Source: Roseivivax halodurans JCM 10272
GTDB taxonomy: Bacteria; Pseudomonadota; Alphaproteobacteria; Rhodobacterales; Rhodobacteraceae
DNA length: 46,715 bases
Direction: 5' to 3'
Assembly (NCBI RefSeq): GCF_000521785.1
Contig: NZ_JALZ01000019.1
Location: 1-46,715, forward strand
The notes below the pieces were generated by a model, which was given only the letters and a program-made list of their open reading frames with translations, did not search any database and was not told the origin of the DNA. Shown one piece after another: positions 33,857 to 44,100 of the stretch (position 1 is its first letter; the number at the start of each line of letters is the position of its first letter). A program made the translations under genes and the position numbers.

Positions 33857-34807
33857 ATGGCACTCTTTTCGCGTCTAGCCGCAGGCGCCGGACTCGCGGC
33901 AGCACTGCTCGCGCATCCCGCATCGGCTCAGGAATACCCCGAGCGTCCTGTCGAGTTCATCGTACCCTGGTCGCCAGGCGGCGGCAGCGACACGCTGATG
34001 CGCATCATCGCCAACAACGTATCGCCGTATCTCGGCGTCGAGATGCCGGTCATCAACATGCCCGGCGTCGGCGGCACCGTCGGACTGAAGGAGGCCTCGC
34101 GCCGCGACGCGGACGGCTACACGATCAGTCAGGTACATGAGGGGCTTCTGGCGGCGACGGAGACCGGGCTGACTGACCTGTCCTGGGACGATTTCGAGCC
34201 CATCGCCCTGTTGACGTCCTCGCCGCAATACCTCGTCACAGGAAGCGATGCTCCCTATGAGACGTTCGAAGGGCTCGTGGAATACGCGCAGGCGAATCCC
34301 GGAGAGTTGACCATCGGCGTGACGCTCGGCGGCGTGCCCCATCTTCACGCGGCGATGATCGCGGACGCCTTCGATCTGGACTGGAAGTATGTCGGCTACG
34401 AGGGCACCGGTGAGCGCATCCGTGCTTTGGTCGGCGGCAATCTCGACCTCGCCATCGGCGATATCGCGTCCTCGCTGCAATTCGTGGAGAACGGCGATCT
34501 CGTGTTCCTGGCGACAGGCGCGACCGAGCGCATGGAGCAGACGCCTGACGTGCCTACGCTGACGGAACTCGGCGCGGAGCTTGATCTTGCGATCACACGC
34601 GGCATCGTCATGCCGAAAGGCGCGTCGGAGGACAGGCAAGCCACGCTCGAGGCTGCGTTGCGGGAGCTGTCCGAAGACGAGACATTTGTTGAGCAGATTA
34701 ACAATGCCGGAGCAGAGGTCGCGTTCCGCGGGCAGGACGAGTACACCACCTACCTCTCGAACCTGTCGGACACGGTCCAGCGCCTCGCCGAGGTCATCGC
34801 CCCGTGA
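33857..34807 (+). CDS. tctC: Tripartite tricarboxylate transporter substrate-binding protein
   Basis: This 316-residue Bug/TctC-type periplasmic receptor has a signal peptide to about residue 25 (P-A-S-A-Q-E). The ligand-loop motif V-E-F-I-V-P-W-S-P-G-G-G-S-D-T is near residues 32-46, and G-V-G-G-T-V-G-L-K-E-A is near 74-84. Bug proteins bind diverse carboxylates and amino-acid derivatives, so substrate cannot be read off. The tctB start overlaps its stop. AGGGAGA precedes the ATG. Confidence 0.92.
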   Translation: MALFSRLAAGAGLAAALLAHPASAQEYPERPVEFIVPWSPGGGSDTLMRIIANNVSPYLGVEMPVINMPGVGGTVGLKEASRRDADGYTISQVHEGLLAATETGLTDLSWDDFEPIALLTSSPQYLVTGSDAPYETFEGLVEYAQANPGELTIGVTLGGVPHLHAAMIADAFDLDWKYVGYEGTGERIRALVGGNLDLAIGDIASSLQFVENGDLVFLATGATERMEQTPDVPTLTELGAELDLAITRGIVMPKGASEDRQATLEAALRELSEDETFVEQINNAGAEVAFRGQDEYTTYLSNLSDTVQRLAEVIAP

Positions 34808-35313
34808 GCCTGCCCGCCCGACCATCGCCATCCGAAGAGGCGGGGGAGATCGCCCGCCTGCTTTCGTACATCGGTTTGCTGACGATCTCTGCCGGGCTCT
34901 TCCTCGAAGCGGTGCGCATACCGACCTCGCGCTTCGAGGCTCTGGGCGCCGGCGCCTTTCCGATGCTGGTCCACGCCGTTCTGATGCTGCTGCTCCTGAG
35001 CGCAATCGCCGGATCGATACGCACCCTGCCGTCAGAGGCCTACGCGCGCTTCGCGGGCCAGGTGCGAGACTGGGCGAGGGCGCGGCGACTGGTCTTCGTC
35101 GTCTTTGCCTGTCTCGGCCTTTACCTTTTCGCCATGCCGATCGCCGGTTACCCGATCGCGACCCTCGCATTTCTCGCCGTGCTACAGACCACGCTGGCCC
35201 CGAAGACACGAGGCGCGATGGCCGTCGCCCTCGTCGTCTCGGTCCTCTTCTCCTTCGGTCTCAACTGGCTCTTCGCCGAAGTGTTCAACGTGTTTCTGCC
35301 GAGAGGAGGCTGA
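34804..35313 (+). CDS. tctB: Tripartite tricarboxylate transporter small permease
   Basis: This 169-residue membrane protein has four hydrophobic helices (about 18-38, 50-70, 95-115, 125-155), the TctB pattern. It is usually poorly conserved in sequence and identified by order and topology. The start overlaps tctC by four bases, and tctA begins three bases after its stop, so the three proteins should be made together. Confidence 0.9.
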   Translation: MSLPARPSPSEEAGEIARLLSYIGLLTISAGLFLEAVRIPTSRFEALGAGAFPMLVHAVLMLLLLSAIAGSIRTLPSEAYARFAGQVRDWARARRLVFVVFACLGLYLFAMPIAGYPIATLAFLAVLQTTLAPKTRGAMAVALVVSVLFSFGLNWLFAEVFNVFLPRGG

Positions 35314-35316
35314 GCG

Positions 35317-36828
35317 ATGGAGGCGTTCCTGCTTGGCGCAGGCGAGGTCCTGTCACCCGTCACCCTGATCTTCATGCTCATGGGGTCGGTGGCCGGGATC
35401 ATTGCCGCGGCGATACCGGGCTTCACGGTGACCATGGCGATCGTGCTGACGCTCCCGCTGACGTTCTCAATGGATCCGCTCCAGGGCATCGCGGTGATGT
35501 TGTCGGTCTACGTGGGCGGCTATACCGGCGGCCTCGTCTCGGCCGCGCTGCTCGGCATTCCGGGAACGCCCTCTGCGGTCGCCACGACCTTCGACGCGTT
35601 CCCGATGTCCCGCAACGGGCAGCCGGGCCGTGCCTTGTCTCTCGGGGTATGGGCGTCGTTCTTCGGGACTGTGATCTCGACGGCAGTGCTTATCGTGGCG
35701 GCCCCGCCACTGGCGCTCTTCGCGGTAAGACTCGGGCCATGGGAGTATTTCTCCCTGATCGTGTTCGCGCTGACCATCGTGGCCAGTCTCGTGGGGCACT
35801 CGCTGCAGCGGGGGCTGATTGCGGCGCTGATCGGGCTGGCCATCGCGACCATTGGCACCGACCCGATCATGGGTCGGCCGCGCTTCGACATGGGGATCGA
35901 GATGCTTGCTGCGGGACTGCCTTTCCTCGTTGTCCTGATCGGCATTTTCGCGATCTCGCAACTCGCCTCTGAAGTCGAGGACGCCGGGGCTATCAAGACC
36001 GGACAGAAGCTGGTCGTCGGCGATATCGACTTCAAGACATGGGAGGTCATGCGGGAAGTTCTGATGCGCCCCGTGAACCTCGTTCGCTCGTCGCTCATCG
36101 GCGTCGCCATAGGAGCGCTGCCAGGCGCCGGAGGGTCGATCGCAAACCTCGTCGCCTACGACCAGGCCAAGCGGTCCTCGCCGCATCCGGAAGAGTTCGG
36201 CACCGGCATCCCCGACGGCGTGGTCGCGTCAGAAGCCGGCAACTCGGCGACCGCCGGGGGAGGTCTGATCCCGCTGATCGCGCTCGGCATTCCCGGGTCC
36301 GCGGTAGACGCGATCCTGATGGCCTCGCTCATGGTCCACGGCATCTCGGTCGGGCCGCGGCTCATCATGGACAACGCTGACCTTGTCTACGGCATGTTCT
36401 TCGCGATGGCGGTCTCCAGTCTGATGATGCTCGTCGTCTGCGTCCTCTCGATGCGGACCTTCCTGCGCGTAGCCGAAGTGCCGAAGTGGGTGGTCGTGCC
36501 GGTGGTTCTCGTATGCTGCGTCGTCGGTTCGTTCGCCCTCAACAACCGTGTCACCGACCTCTACCTCCTGGGGTTCATCGGGCTCTTCGGCTACGCCCTG
36601 AAGGCGCTCGATTACCCGCTTGCACCGCTGGTGCTCGGCGTGATCCTCGGACCGATCGCCGAGACGAACCTGCGCCGCGCGCTCATGACCGATGGCGATT
36701 GGTCGCTCTTCGTGACCCGCCCCGTCAGCCTGCTGTTCCTGGTCGCCGCCGTCCTCTCGGTGGCGTGGGCGGTGCGCGGCATCCTGAAATCGAAACGTCA
36801 GACGACCGACGCAAAGGATACTATCTGA
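35317..36828 (+). CDS. tctA: Tripartite tricarboxylate transporter large permease
   Basis: This 503-residue polytopic protein has about 12 helices. Family blocks include G-I-I-A-A-A-I-P-G-F-T near residue 27, Y-V-G-G-Y-T-G-G-L-V-S-A-A-L-L-G-I-P-G-T near 66-85, and the second repeat G-A-L-P-G-A-G-G-S-I-A-N-L near 266. It is the ion-coupled channel subunit. Its stop codon overlaps the start of the gamma-glutamyltransferase gene (TGATG), tying the enzyme to the transporter. Confidence 0.95.
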   Translation: MEAFLLGAGEVLSPVTLIFMLMGSVAGIIAAAIPGFTVTMAIVLTLPLTFSMDPLQGIAVMLSVYVGGYTGGLVSAALLGIPGTPSAVATTFDAFPMSRNGQPGRALSLGVWASFFGTVISTAVLIVAAPPLALFAVRLGPWEYFSLIVFALTIVASLVGHSLQRGLIAALIGLAIATIGTDPIMGRPRFDMGIEMLAAGLPFLVVLIGIFAISQLASEVEDAGAIKTGQKLVVGDIDFKTWEVMREVLMRPVNLVRSSLIGVAIGALPGAGGSIANLVAYDQAKRSSPHPEEFGTGIPDGVVASEAGNSATAGGGLIPLIALGIPGSAVDAILMASLMVHGISVGPRLIMDNADLVYGMFFAMAVSSLMMLVVCVLSMRTFLRVAEVPKWVVVPVVLVCCVVGSFALNNRVTDLYLLGFIGLFGYALKALDYPLAPLVLGVILGPIAETNLRRALMTDGDWSLFVTRPVSLLFLVAAVLSVAWAVRGILKSKRQTTDAKDTI

Positions 36829-38423
36829 TGAACCTGCGTCACGACGCGCTTTACACGTCCCGCCGCTCGCCGGTTTTGGCCGACAACCTCGTATCGACCT
36901 CGCAGCCCTTGGCGGCGCAAGCGGGACACTCGATGCTCGCGCGGGGCGGAAACGCCGTGGATGCCGCGATCGCGGCGGCGGCGACTCTGACGGTCGTCGA
37001 ACCGACCGGTAACGGGCTTGGCTCGGATGCCTTTTGTATCCTTTGGGATGGAGAGGAATTGCACGGGCTGAACGCTTCGGGTGCAGCCCCCGCCGCATGG
37101 ACGCCGGACCGCTTCGCAGGGCACCAGACGATGCCGCAGATCGGATGGGACAGCGTTACGGTTCCCGGAGCGGTGAGCGCCTGGGTGGAACTCGCACAAC
37201 GCTTCGGCACTCTAGACCTGCCGACCCTGCTTGCCCCCGCGATTTCGTATGCGGAGAATGGCTTCGTTGTCTCGCCGGTTATCGGCGCGCTTTGGAAACG
37301 CGGTGCGGACGTTCTGTCGGATCAGCCCGGGTTCGCGGATACCTTCATGCCGAAGGGCCGTGTGCCGCACGCAGGCGAACGCTTTCGCAATCCAGGATTG
37401 GCGCGCAGTCTTGCACTGATCGCCGAGACGGGCGGCAAGGCCTTCTACGAGGGCGAGCTGGCGGAGAAAATCAGCACCGCGGCCGGAGCCCACAACGCCG
37501 CACTGACGCTCGAGGATCTGGCAAGCCACCGACCGGAGTGGTGCGGCACCATATCGACGGACTTCGACGGGGCGGCGCTTCACGAGATCCCGCCCAACGG
37601 ACAAGGCATTGCGGCGCTCATGGCGCTCGGAATACTGGATCACACGAGGATCCGCGATCACGGGCCGGACGACCCCTTGGCGATACACCTGCAAGTGGAG
37701 GCGGTGAAGCTCGCCTTCGCCGACTTGCACCGATACGTGGCCGATAACCGGTTCATGACGGATGCAAGCACGGAAGAATTGCTCGGTTCAGACTATCTCG
37801 CCTCACGCGCAAAAACGATCAGCCATGATTCCGCTCAGGTTTTCGGGGCAGGTGCGCCGCGAAACGGCGGGACCGTGTATCTGTCGACGGCAGATTCCTC
37901 GGGCATGATGGTGTCGTTCATCCAGTCCAACTATGCCGGTTTCGGCTCCGGAGTCGTGGTGCCCGAGACCGGGATCAGTCTGCAGAACCGCGGCGCCGGG
38001 TTCAGCCTGGAGTCGGGCCATCCGAACGAGGTAGGGCCCGGAAAAAAGCCGTTCCACACGATCATTCCCGGCTTTTTGATGGGTGACGAGTCTCCGATCA
38101 TGAGCTTTGGGGTCATGGGAGGCCCGATGCAGGCCCAGGGCCACGTTCAGATGGTGCTGCGAACGCAGCTCTGGGAGCAGGACGTCCAGAGCGCGGTCGA
38201 CGCACCGCGTTGGCGGTTCACGAGCGGCAGGGAAGTTGCCTGCGAGGAGGCATTGCCCACGGCCACGAGAGAGGCGCTGGCGGCACTCGGGCACGAGATT
38301 GCCGTAGAAGCACCTGACAGCGCTTTCGGTTTCGGAGGCGCGCAGCTTATCCAGAAGCTGGAATCAGGTGGTTATGCCGCCGGGTCAGATCCGCGCAAGG
38401 ACGGTCAAGCGGTGGGGAGCTAA
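36828..38423 (+). CDS. ggt: Gamma-glutamyltransferase family protein
   Basis: This 531-residue Ntn-hydrolase matches the shorter, YwrD-like gamma-glutamyltransferase group. The proenzyme cleavage and nucleophile site is in R-N-G-G-T-V-Y-L-S (Thr349). The substrate loop continues F-G-S-G-V-V-V-P-E-T-G-I-S-L-Q-N-R-G. The N-terminal L-A-R-G-G-N-A-V-D-A-A-I-A block is typical. There is no obvious signal peptide, so the enzyme is probably cytoplasmic and would act after uptake. Its tight coupling to tctA suggests the transporter carries a gamma-glutamyl or related amide compound; hydrolysis of some other amide by this family is also possible. Confidence 0.9.
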   Translation: MNLRHDALYTSRRSPVLADNLVSTSQPLAAQAGHSMLARGGNAVDAAIAAAATLTVVEPTGNGLGSDAFCILWDGEELHGLNASGAAPAAWTPDRFAGHQTMPQIGWDSVTVPGAVSAWVELAQRFGTLDLPTLLAPAISYAENGFVVSPVIGALWKRGADVLSDQPGFADTFMPKGRVPHAGERFRNPGLARSLALIAETGGKAFYEGELAEKISTAAGAHNAALTLEDLASHRPEWCGTISTDFDGAALHEIPPNGQGIAALMALGILDHTRIRDHGPDDPLAIHLQVEAVKLAFADLHRYVADNRFMTDASTEELLGSDYLASRAKTISHDSAQVFGAGAPRNGGTVYLSTADSSGMMVSFIQSNYAGFGSGVVVPETGISLQNRGAGFSLESGHPNEVGPGKKPFHTIIPGFLMGDESPIMSFGVMGGPMQAQGHVQMVLRTQLWEQDVQSAVDAPRWRFTSGREVACEEALPTATREALAALGHEIAVEAPDSAFGFGGAQLIQKLESGGYAAGSDPRKDGQAVGS

Positions 38424-38715
38424 CACTGGAAGTCGCTGGGTTTGGCGAACCAGACGCTCATCCACCTCGAGCACGGCGCAAAGTGTGCCCGCTCCAAAGG
38501 CTTCGGTGTCCACAACAGTGTCTCGACTATCCCGCTGGGCCCGACGCTTGAGCGTAGCGCAGATCAAGTTTGCCGGCAGTGTGAAAGTCCTGCGTGCTGA
38601 CCTCGACCCGGTATCTGCAGCATGCTCGATGCCCGACAATCACGCTGCATCGTCGCAAGGCGGCTCGCGTCGATTTCGGAAGTCGCGCCCGGCTCGGAGC
38701 GGGCGCGATATATCA
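38424..38715. other. Intergenic region between ggt and the hydrolase gene
   Basis: These two genes converge here. A perfect hairpin of CGCGCCCG (38684-38691) and CGGGCGCG (38700-38707), just past the hydrolase stop on the minus strand, may end that transcript. The rest has no recognisable gene; some frames look degraded but cannot be assigned. Confidence 0.5.
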
Positions 38716-39630
38716 TCAGCCTGCGAGGTAGGTCCGGAACCAGGCGACCATACGTTCTTCTGCCAGCATGGCGGCCGCCTCGTCGTAACGGGGCGTCGTG
38801 TCGTTGTGAAAGCCGTGGTTCACGCCCGGATAAATATGAGCCTCATAGCGCTTGTCGTTCTCCTCCAGCGCCTTCTGGAACTCGGGCCACATCGCGTTGA
38901 TACGTTGGTCGAGTGCAGCGAGCTGGATCATCAGAGGCGCCTCGATCTGCGCCACTTGGCTGCTGTCCGGCGCGGCGCCGTAAAAGGGCACGCCCGCCGC
39001 CATCTCGGGATACGCCACGGCCAGCTTGTTCACCACGCCGCCACCGTAGCAGAAGCCAGTCGCGCCGACCTTGCCGTTGGTGTTCTCGAGCGCTTGCAGA
39101 TACTCGAAGCCGGCAAAGAAATCGTTCAGCAGGGCTTCCTGATCAAGGCTGCGTTGCATTTCGCGGCCTTCGTCGTCACTACCCGGGTAGCCACCGAGGG
39201 ACGACAAGCCGTCCGGTCCCATCGCGACGAAACCTGCCTTGGCCAGGCGTCGCACCACGTCGCGGATGTATGGGTTGAGGCCACGGTTCTCATGAACGAC
39301 CAGCACGGCGGAGGGTGGGTTCTCAGCGTCCACCTCCGCCGGCCTGACGAGATAAGCAGTGATCTCTCCCGTCCCATCCGGGCTCTGGTAGGTGATGTCC
39401 TCGCCCTCGATGTCCGGATCGTCCTCCGTCACCTGCTGTGCAAGAGCATAGTTCGGCGCCAGGGTTCCGAGGATTGCGGCTGCAGTCACTCCGCCGACGG
39501 CCCATTTCCCGGCGCGGTCGAGAAACTCTCGCTTCGAAATCTTCCCGTGTGCATAATAGTCGTAGAGGTCGAGCAGCTCTTGGTCGAAATCCGCCGCCGT
39601 AAGCCGGCGCGTCAAAGCATGTTTGGTCAT
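38716..39630 (-). CDS. Dienelactone hydrolase-family protein
   Basis: This 304-residue alpha/beta hydrolase carries the DLH triad: Cys194 in G-F-C-Y-G-G-G, Asp241 in A-A-L-D-Q-R-I, and His272 in V-N-H-G-F-H. An N-terminal segment with a hydrophobic stretch (about residues 43-65, ending Y-A-L-A-Q) suggests export. It begins with a folded-looking helical region, and S-K-R-E-F-L-D-R-A-G resembles a weak Tat-type signal with K-R. GGGAGG precedes the ATG at 39630. The family hydrolyses lactones and esters; the real substrate is unknown. It appears to be transcribed alone. Confidence 0.9.
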   Translation of the reverse strand: MTKHALTRRLTAADFDQELLDLYDYYAHGKISKREFLDRAGKWAVGGVTAAAILGTLAPNYALAQQVTEDDPDIEGEDITYQSPDGTGEITAYLVRPAEVDAENPPSAVLVVHENRGLNPYIRDVVRRLAKAGFVAMGPDGLSSLGGYPGSDDEGREMQRSLDQEALLNDFFAGFEYLQALENTNGKVGATGFCYGGGVVNKLAVAYPEMAAGVPFYGAAPDSSQVAQIEAPLMIQLAALDQRINAMWPEFQKALEENDKRYEAHIYPGVNHGFHNDTTPRYDEAAAMLAEERMVAWFRTYLAG

Positions 39631-40019
39631 GAATGGGCCTCCCGGAGATATGGGGTTGTGTAGCATAGACATGGGAGGCGACCGGTCACGTTCTTGTCGG
39701 CATGTTGGCCGGCCTCGAAAACCATGTCTGCCTGGTCGGCAGAAGCCCTTCGCCTTGTTGCGGGAAGGGTGTGGCACGGGTCAGGGTCGCCTCCAGTTTT
39801 TCGATGGAGATTCCGTCTCGCTTCGAACCTCAGCGCAAGCCGGGTACGGTCACGTCGAAAAAGGATCTGACACGCACGGTCCAGTAATTAAGTCCTGCCA
39901 ACGTTCCTTGCCGACCGACGACCAGTATCACATCGGCGTGTTGCCACATCACCCGATGTCCGTCGTCCTATAGTGTTTCCGAGCAGAAACCTTCCCCAGG
40001 CCGAAATACGGATGCCTAC
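39631..40019. other. Divergent promoter region of the hydrolase and RND genes
   Basis: This 389-base gap should hold promoters for the minus-strand hydrolase and the plus-strand efflux genes. An inverted pair, ACATCGG (39930-39936) and CCGATGT (39953-39959), lies about 60 bases before the adaptor start and could be an operator. No gene was recognised. Confidence 0.45.
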
Positions 40020-41183
40020 GTGTTCTCATTGATACGCCAAATTCTTCTCTCTGCGGCCCTGCTCGGAGCTGCGCTTTATGTCTGGATCGCTCATGTCCCG
40101 GCGGCGCAACCGGCGCTCGACCGCCTCGGGATACTCGATGCCCTGGGGATCGAGATGCAGCAGGCCTCACTCGAAACCGCCGGCCCGGAGCGGAGCGCCG
40201 ACAAAGGCCCGCGCGTGATCGTCGCCGACGTCGAGGAACGGGTCCTCGAGGACCGGGTCACGGCGATCGGCGACGGACGGGCGGTGCGCTCGGTCACGGT
40301 GCGGTCCGAAGCGGTGGGGCTGATCACCGATCTGCCGGTGACCGCCGGGCAGCGCGTGGAGGCGGGCGACGTCGTCGCGCAGCTCGACGACGAGGCCGAG
40401 AGGATTGCACTGGAGCGGGCGAGGCTGATCCTCGAAGACGCGCGGGTTGACGAGGCGCGCCTGCGCCAGCTCCGCGGCTCGGGCGCCATCACCGAAGTCG
40501 CCTCCCGAGAGGCGCAGCTGGCGCTCCGCACCGCGGAGCTCGCGGAGCGGCAGGCGATCTTCGATCTCGAGCAGCGCCAGGTGATCGCGCCCATCTCCGG
40601 CGTCGTCGGGATCCTCGACGTGGAGATCGGCGACCGCGTCGCCGCCCGGGAAGAGCTTGCGACGATCACGGACCGCTCGGTGATCCTCATCGATTTCCGG
40701 ATCCCCGAGCGGGTGATCGGCCGGGCCTCCCTGGGCATGGAGGTCGAGATCACACCGCTGGGCTTTGCCGATACGACGCTCGCGGGCGAGATCAGCGCCA
40801 TCGATACCGTGGTCGACCGGGCCAGCCGCACCCTGCGGGTGCAGGCGCAGGTCGAGAACGCCGAGGATCGCCTGCGCGCCGGCATGGCCTTCTCGGTCGC
40901 CCTCACCTTCCCGGGAGAGACGCTGATCGCGGTCGATCCGCTTGCCCTGCAATGGTCGAGCGAGGGCGCCTTCGTCTGGGCGGTCCGGGACGGCAGGGCG
41001 GAGCGGGTTCCGGCGTCGATCGAGCAGCGCAACAGCGGTGCGGTGCTGGTCGATGCGGATCTGCAGGCGGGCGAGCGGGTCGTGGTCGAGGGCGTCCAGA
41101 CCCTGAGGCCGGGCTCCGAGGTCAGCATCACCGAGGGCGCGACCGCGCTGCGCGAGGGGCAGACCCCTCCGCCGCGGCTGTAG
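40020..41183 (+). CDS. RND efflux periplasmic adaptor (membrane fusion protein)
   Basis: This 387-residue adaptor has an N-terminal membrane anchor (about residues 5-25). A lipoyl-like half (V-R-S-E-A-V-G-L-I-T-D-L-P-V) is split by a coiled-coil hairpin (about 120-190, rich in E, A, R and L). A second lipoyl half (V-I-A-P-I-S-G-V-V-G) and the beta-barrel and proximal domains follow. The start is a GTG at 40020. It links the inner-membrane pump to an outer-membrane channel. The pump gene begins four bases after its stop; no TolC-like gene is in the window. Confidence 0.92.
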   Translation: MFSLIRQILLSAALLGAALYVWIAHVPAAQPALDRLGILDALGIEMQQASLETAGPERSADKGPRVIVADVEERVLEDRVTAIGDGRAVRSVTVRSEAVGLITDLPVTAGQRVEAGDVVAQLDDEAERIALERARLILEDARVDEARLRQLRGSGAITEVASREAQLALRTAELAERQAIFDLEQRQVIAPISGVVGILDVEIGDRVAAREELATITDRSVILIDFRIPERVIGRASLGMEVEITPLGFADTTLAGEISAIDTVVDRASRTLRVQAQVENAEDRLRAGMAFSVALTFPGETLIAVDPLALQWSSEGAFVWAVRDGRAERVPASIEQRNSGAVLVDADLQAGERVVVEGVQTLRPGSEVSITEGATALREGQTPPPRL

Positions 41184-41187
41184 GCCC

Positions 41188-44100
41188 ATGGCGGAGAACC
41201 CGTCCCCCTCCCGTGCCCGCACCTCGGGCATCGCGGTCTTCGTCCGCAGGCCGATCCTCGCCTTCGTTCTGAGCGCGCTCATCGTGATCGCCGGCATCGC
41301 CGGTCTCTTCGGCGCCGAGATCCGTGAATTGCCGAACGTCGACCGGCCGGTCATCTCGATCACCACCGAATTTGCGGGCGCCTCGCCGCAGACCGTCGAC
41401 CAGGAAGTGACGGGGCGGATCGAAGGCGCCGCGGGACGCGTCTCGGGGGTGCGCAACATCTCGTCGAACTCACGCTTCGGACGCAGCCGGGTGACGCTCG
41501 AATTCGACGACAGCGTCGATATCGACGTCGCGGCCACCGATACCCGCGACGTGATCGCCCGGATCGCCAACGACCTTCCCGAAGGGGCCGACGCGCCGGA
41601 GGTGGTCAAGGCCGATGCCGACGCCCAGCCCGTCATGCGCATCGCCGTGACCTCGCCGGGACGCTCGCCGCAGGAGCTGACGCGCCTCGTCCAGGACCGC
41701 GTCGAGGACCGGCTGATCTCGGTCGCGGGGGTTGCCGACCTGCAGATCTACGGTGATCGCGAGCCGATCTTCCGGGTCGATATCGACCAGCTCGATCTTG
41801 CGAGCCGCGGCCTCACCCTCGCCGATATTCGAGCCGCGCTGACCGACATCGCCTATGACGCGCCCGCGGGCGGCCTGACCGGGGACCGTCAGACGATCAA
41901 CGTCCGTACCACGGCAACCGTGGCGACGCCCGCGGCCTTCGAGGCCCTGCAGATCCGCGAGAACGTGGTTCTCGGCGACGTGGCAGTGGTCACTCTCGGG
42001 CCGGAGCCCGACGAGACCGTCCTGCGCGCCAATGGCCAGACCGGGCTCGGCATCGGCATCGTCCGCCAGGCGACCAGCAACACGTTGGAGATCTCCGCCG
42101 ATGTCCGAGCCGCCGTCGCCGAACTCGACCAAACGCTGCCGGACGACGTCTCGATCTTCGTGACCTCGGACGATGCCACCTTCATCCGCGGATCGATCGA
42201 GGAGGTGCTGACGACGCTGGGTCTCGCGGTCGCCATCGTCGTCGTGGTGATCTTCCTCTTCCTGCGCGATCTGCGCGCGACGCTGATCCCCGCGCTCACT
42301 CTGCCGGTCGCCCTGATCGGAACGCTGGCGGCGATCTATCTCGTCGGCTTCTCGGTCAACATCCTCACGCTGCTCGCACTCGTCCTCGCGACCGGCATGG
42401 TGGTCGATGACGCCATCGTCGTGCTTGAGAACATCGTGCGCCGGCGCTCCGAGGGGATCGGGCCACGCGCGGCGGCGGTCCTCGGCACCCAGCAGGTCTT
42501 CTTCGCGGTCGTCACCACCACCGCGACCCTTGCCGCGGTCTTCGTCCCGCTGTCCTTCCTGCCGGGCCAGGCCGGCGGCCTCTTCCGGGAATTCGGCTTC
42601 ACCCTCGCCATGGCGGTGATGCTCTCATCGCTCGTCGCGCTGACGCTCTGCCCGGTCCTCGCCAGCAAGCTCCTGCGCCGTCCGCCCGAGACCCATCCCA
42701 GCGGGCCGCTGATCTGGCTGGGGAACAGGCTCGCCGGCGCCTATGCCGCGACGCTGCGCGTGGCCCTCGCCATGCCTTTCGTGATCGTGACGGCGGCGGC
42801 GCTCTTCGCGCTGACCGCCATGTTCGTCGCCGGCGGAATACGGCAGGAACTGACCCCGTCCGAGGACCGCGCCGTCGCCCTTCTCAGCGTCACCGCGCCG
42901 CAGGGCGTCTCGCTCGACTACACCACCTCCAAGATGGGGGAGATCGAGAGTCTGGTGCAGCCGCTGGCGGAGGCCGGCGAGATCACCAACGTCTTCTCGA
43001 TCACCGGCTTCGGGGCCGAGAACCGCGGCTTCATGGTGTTCTCGCTGGCCGAATGGGACCGACGGGAGCGCGGCCAGCAGGAGATCGTGAACGAGATCAA
43101 CGGCAAGCTGAGGGACGTCATCGGGGTGCGGGCCTTCGCGATCCAGCCCAACTCGCTCGGGATCCGGGGCGCCGGGCGCGGTCTGACCTTCGCGGTCACC
43201 GGCGACAGCTACACGCAGCTTGCCGACATCTCCGAGGAGCTGGTCGCGCGGATGCAGGAGATCCCCGCCATGGGGCAGGTCCGGCTGGAATACGAGACCA
43301 CCCAGCCGCAGCTCTTCATCGAGATCGACCGTGCCCGCGCCTCCGATCTCGGCATCGACATCACCGGTCTCGGGGACGCCCTGCGCGCGGTGCTCGACGG
43401 CCGGTCGGTGGGATCGATCTTCCTCGACGACACCAGCTACGACGTGCAGATGCTCTCGACCGCCAATCCGGTCAACGATCCCGGCGATCTGGAGAACATC
43501 TTCGTTCAGACCCGCGACGGGCAGATGGTGCCGATGGCGAGTTTCGTGCGCCTCGAGGAGCGCGCGGTGGCGCCCGAGCTCGACCGCGAGGGGCAGAACC
43601 GTTCGGTCGAGATCTCGGCCGGGTTGACGCCTGAACTCGCGCTCGGATCCGCGCTGGCGGAGGTCGAGCGCCTGGCGGAGGACATCCTCGGCGAGCAGAA
43701 CCGCATCGTGCCCCTGGCGGAGGCGGCGGAGCTCGACGAGACCTCGAGCGGCCTCGCGCTCACCTTCGGCTTCGCGATCGTGGTGGTGCTGCTGGTGCTC
43801 TCCGCCCAGTTCGAGAGTTTCATTTCGGCCATCGTGATCATGGTCACCGTACCGATCGGCCTCGCCTGCGCCGCCTTCGCGCTGCTCTTCACCGGGCTCA
43901 GCCTCAACGTCTATTCCCAGATCGGCCTCGTCATGCTGGTCGGGATCATGGCCAAGAACGGGATCCTGATCGTCGAGTTCGCCAACCAGCTGCGCGACCG
44001 GGGCCAGGACGTGGGCAGCGCGATCCTCGATGCCGCCACGATCCGGCTGCGCCCGGTGATGATGACCATGGTCTCTACCGTGCTCGGAGGCGTGCCGCTG

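Noticed and set aside
39930-39959. Inverted repeat before the RND adaptor as a confirmed operator
   Set aside because: The arms are only seven bases and no adjacent regulator gene exists, so it is kept only as a note within the intergenic entry.
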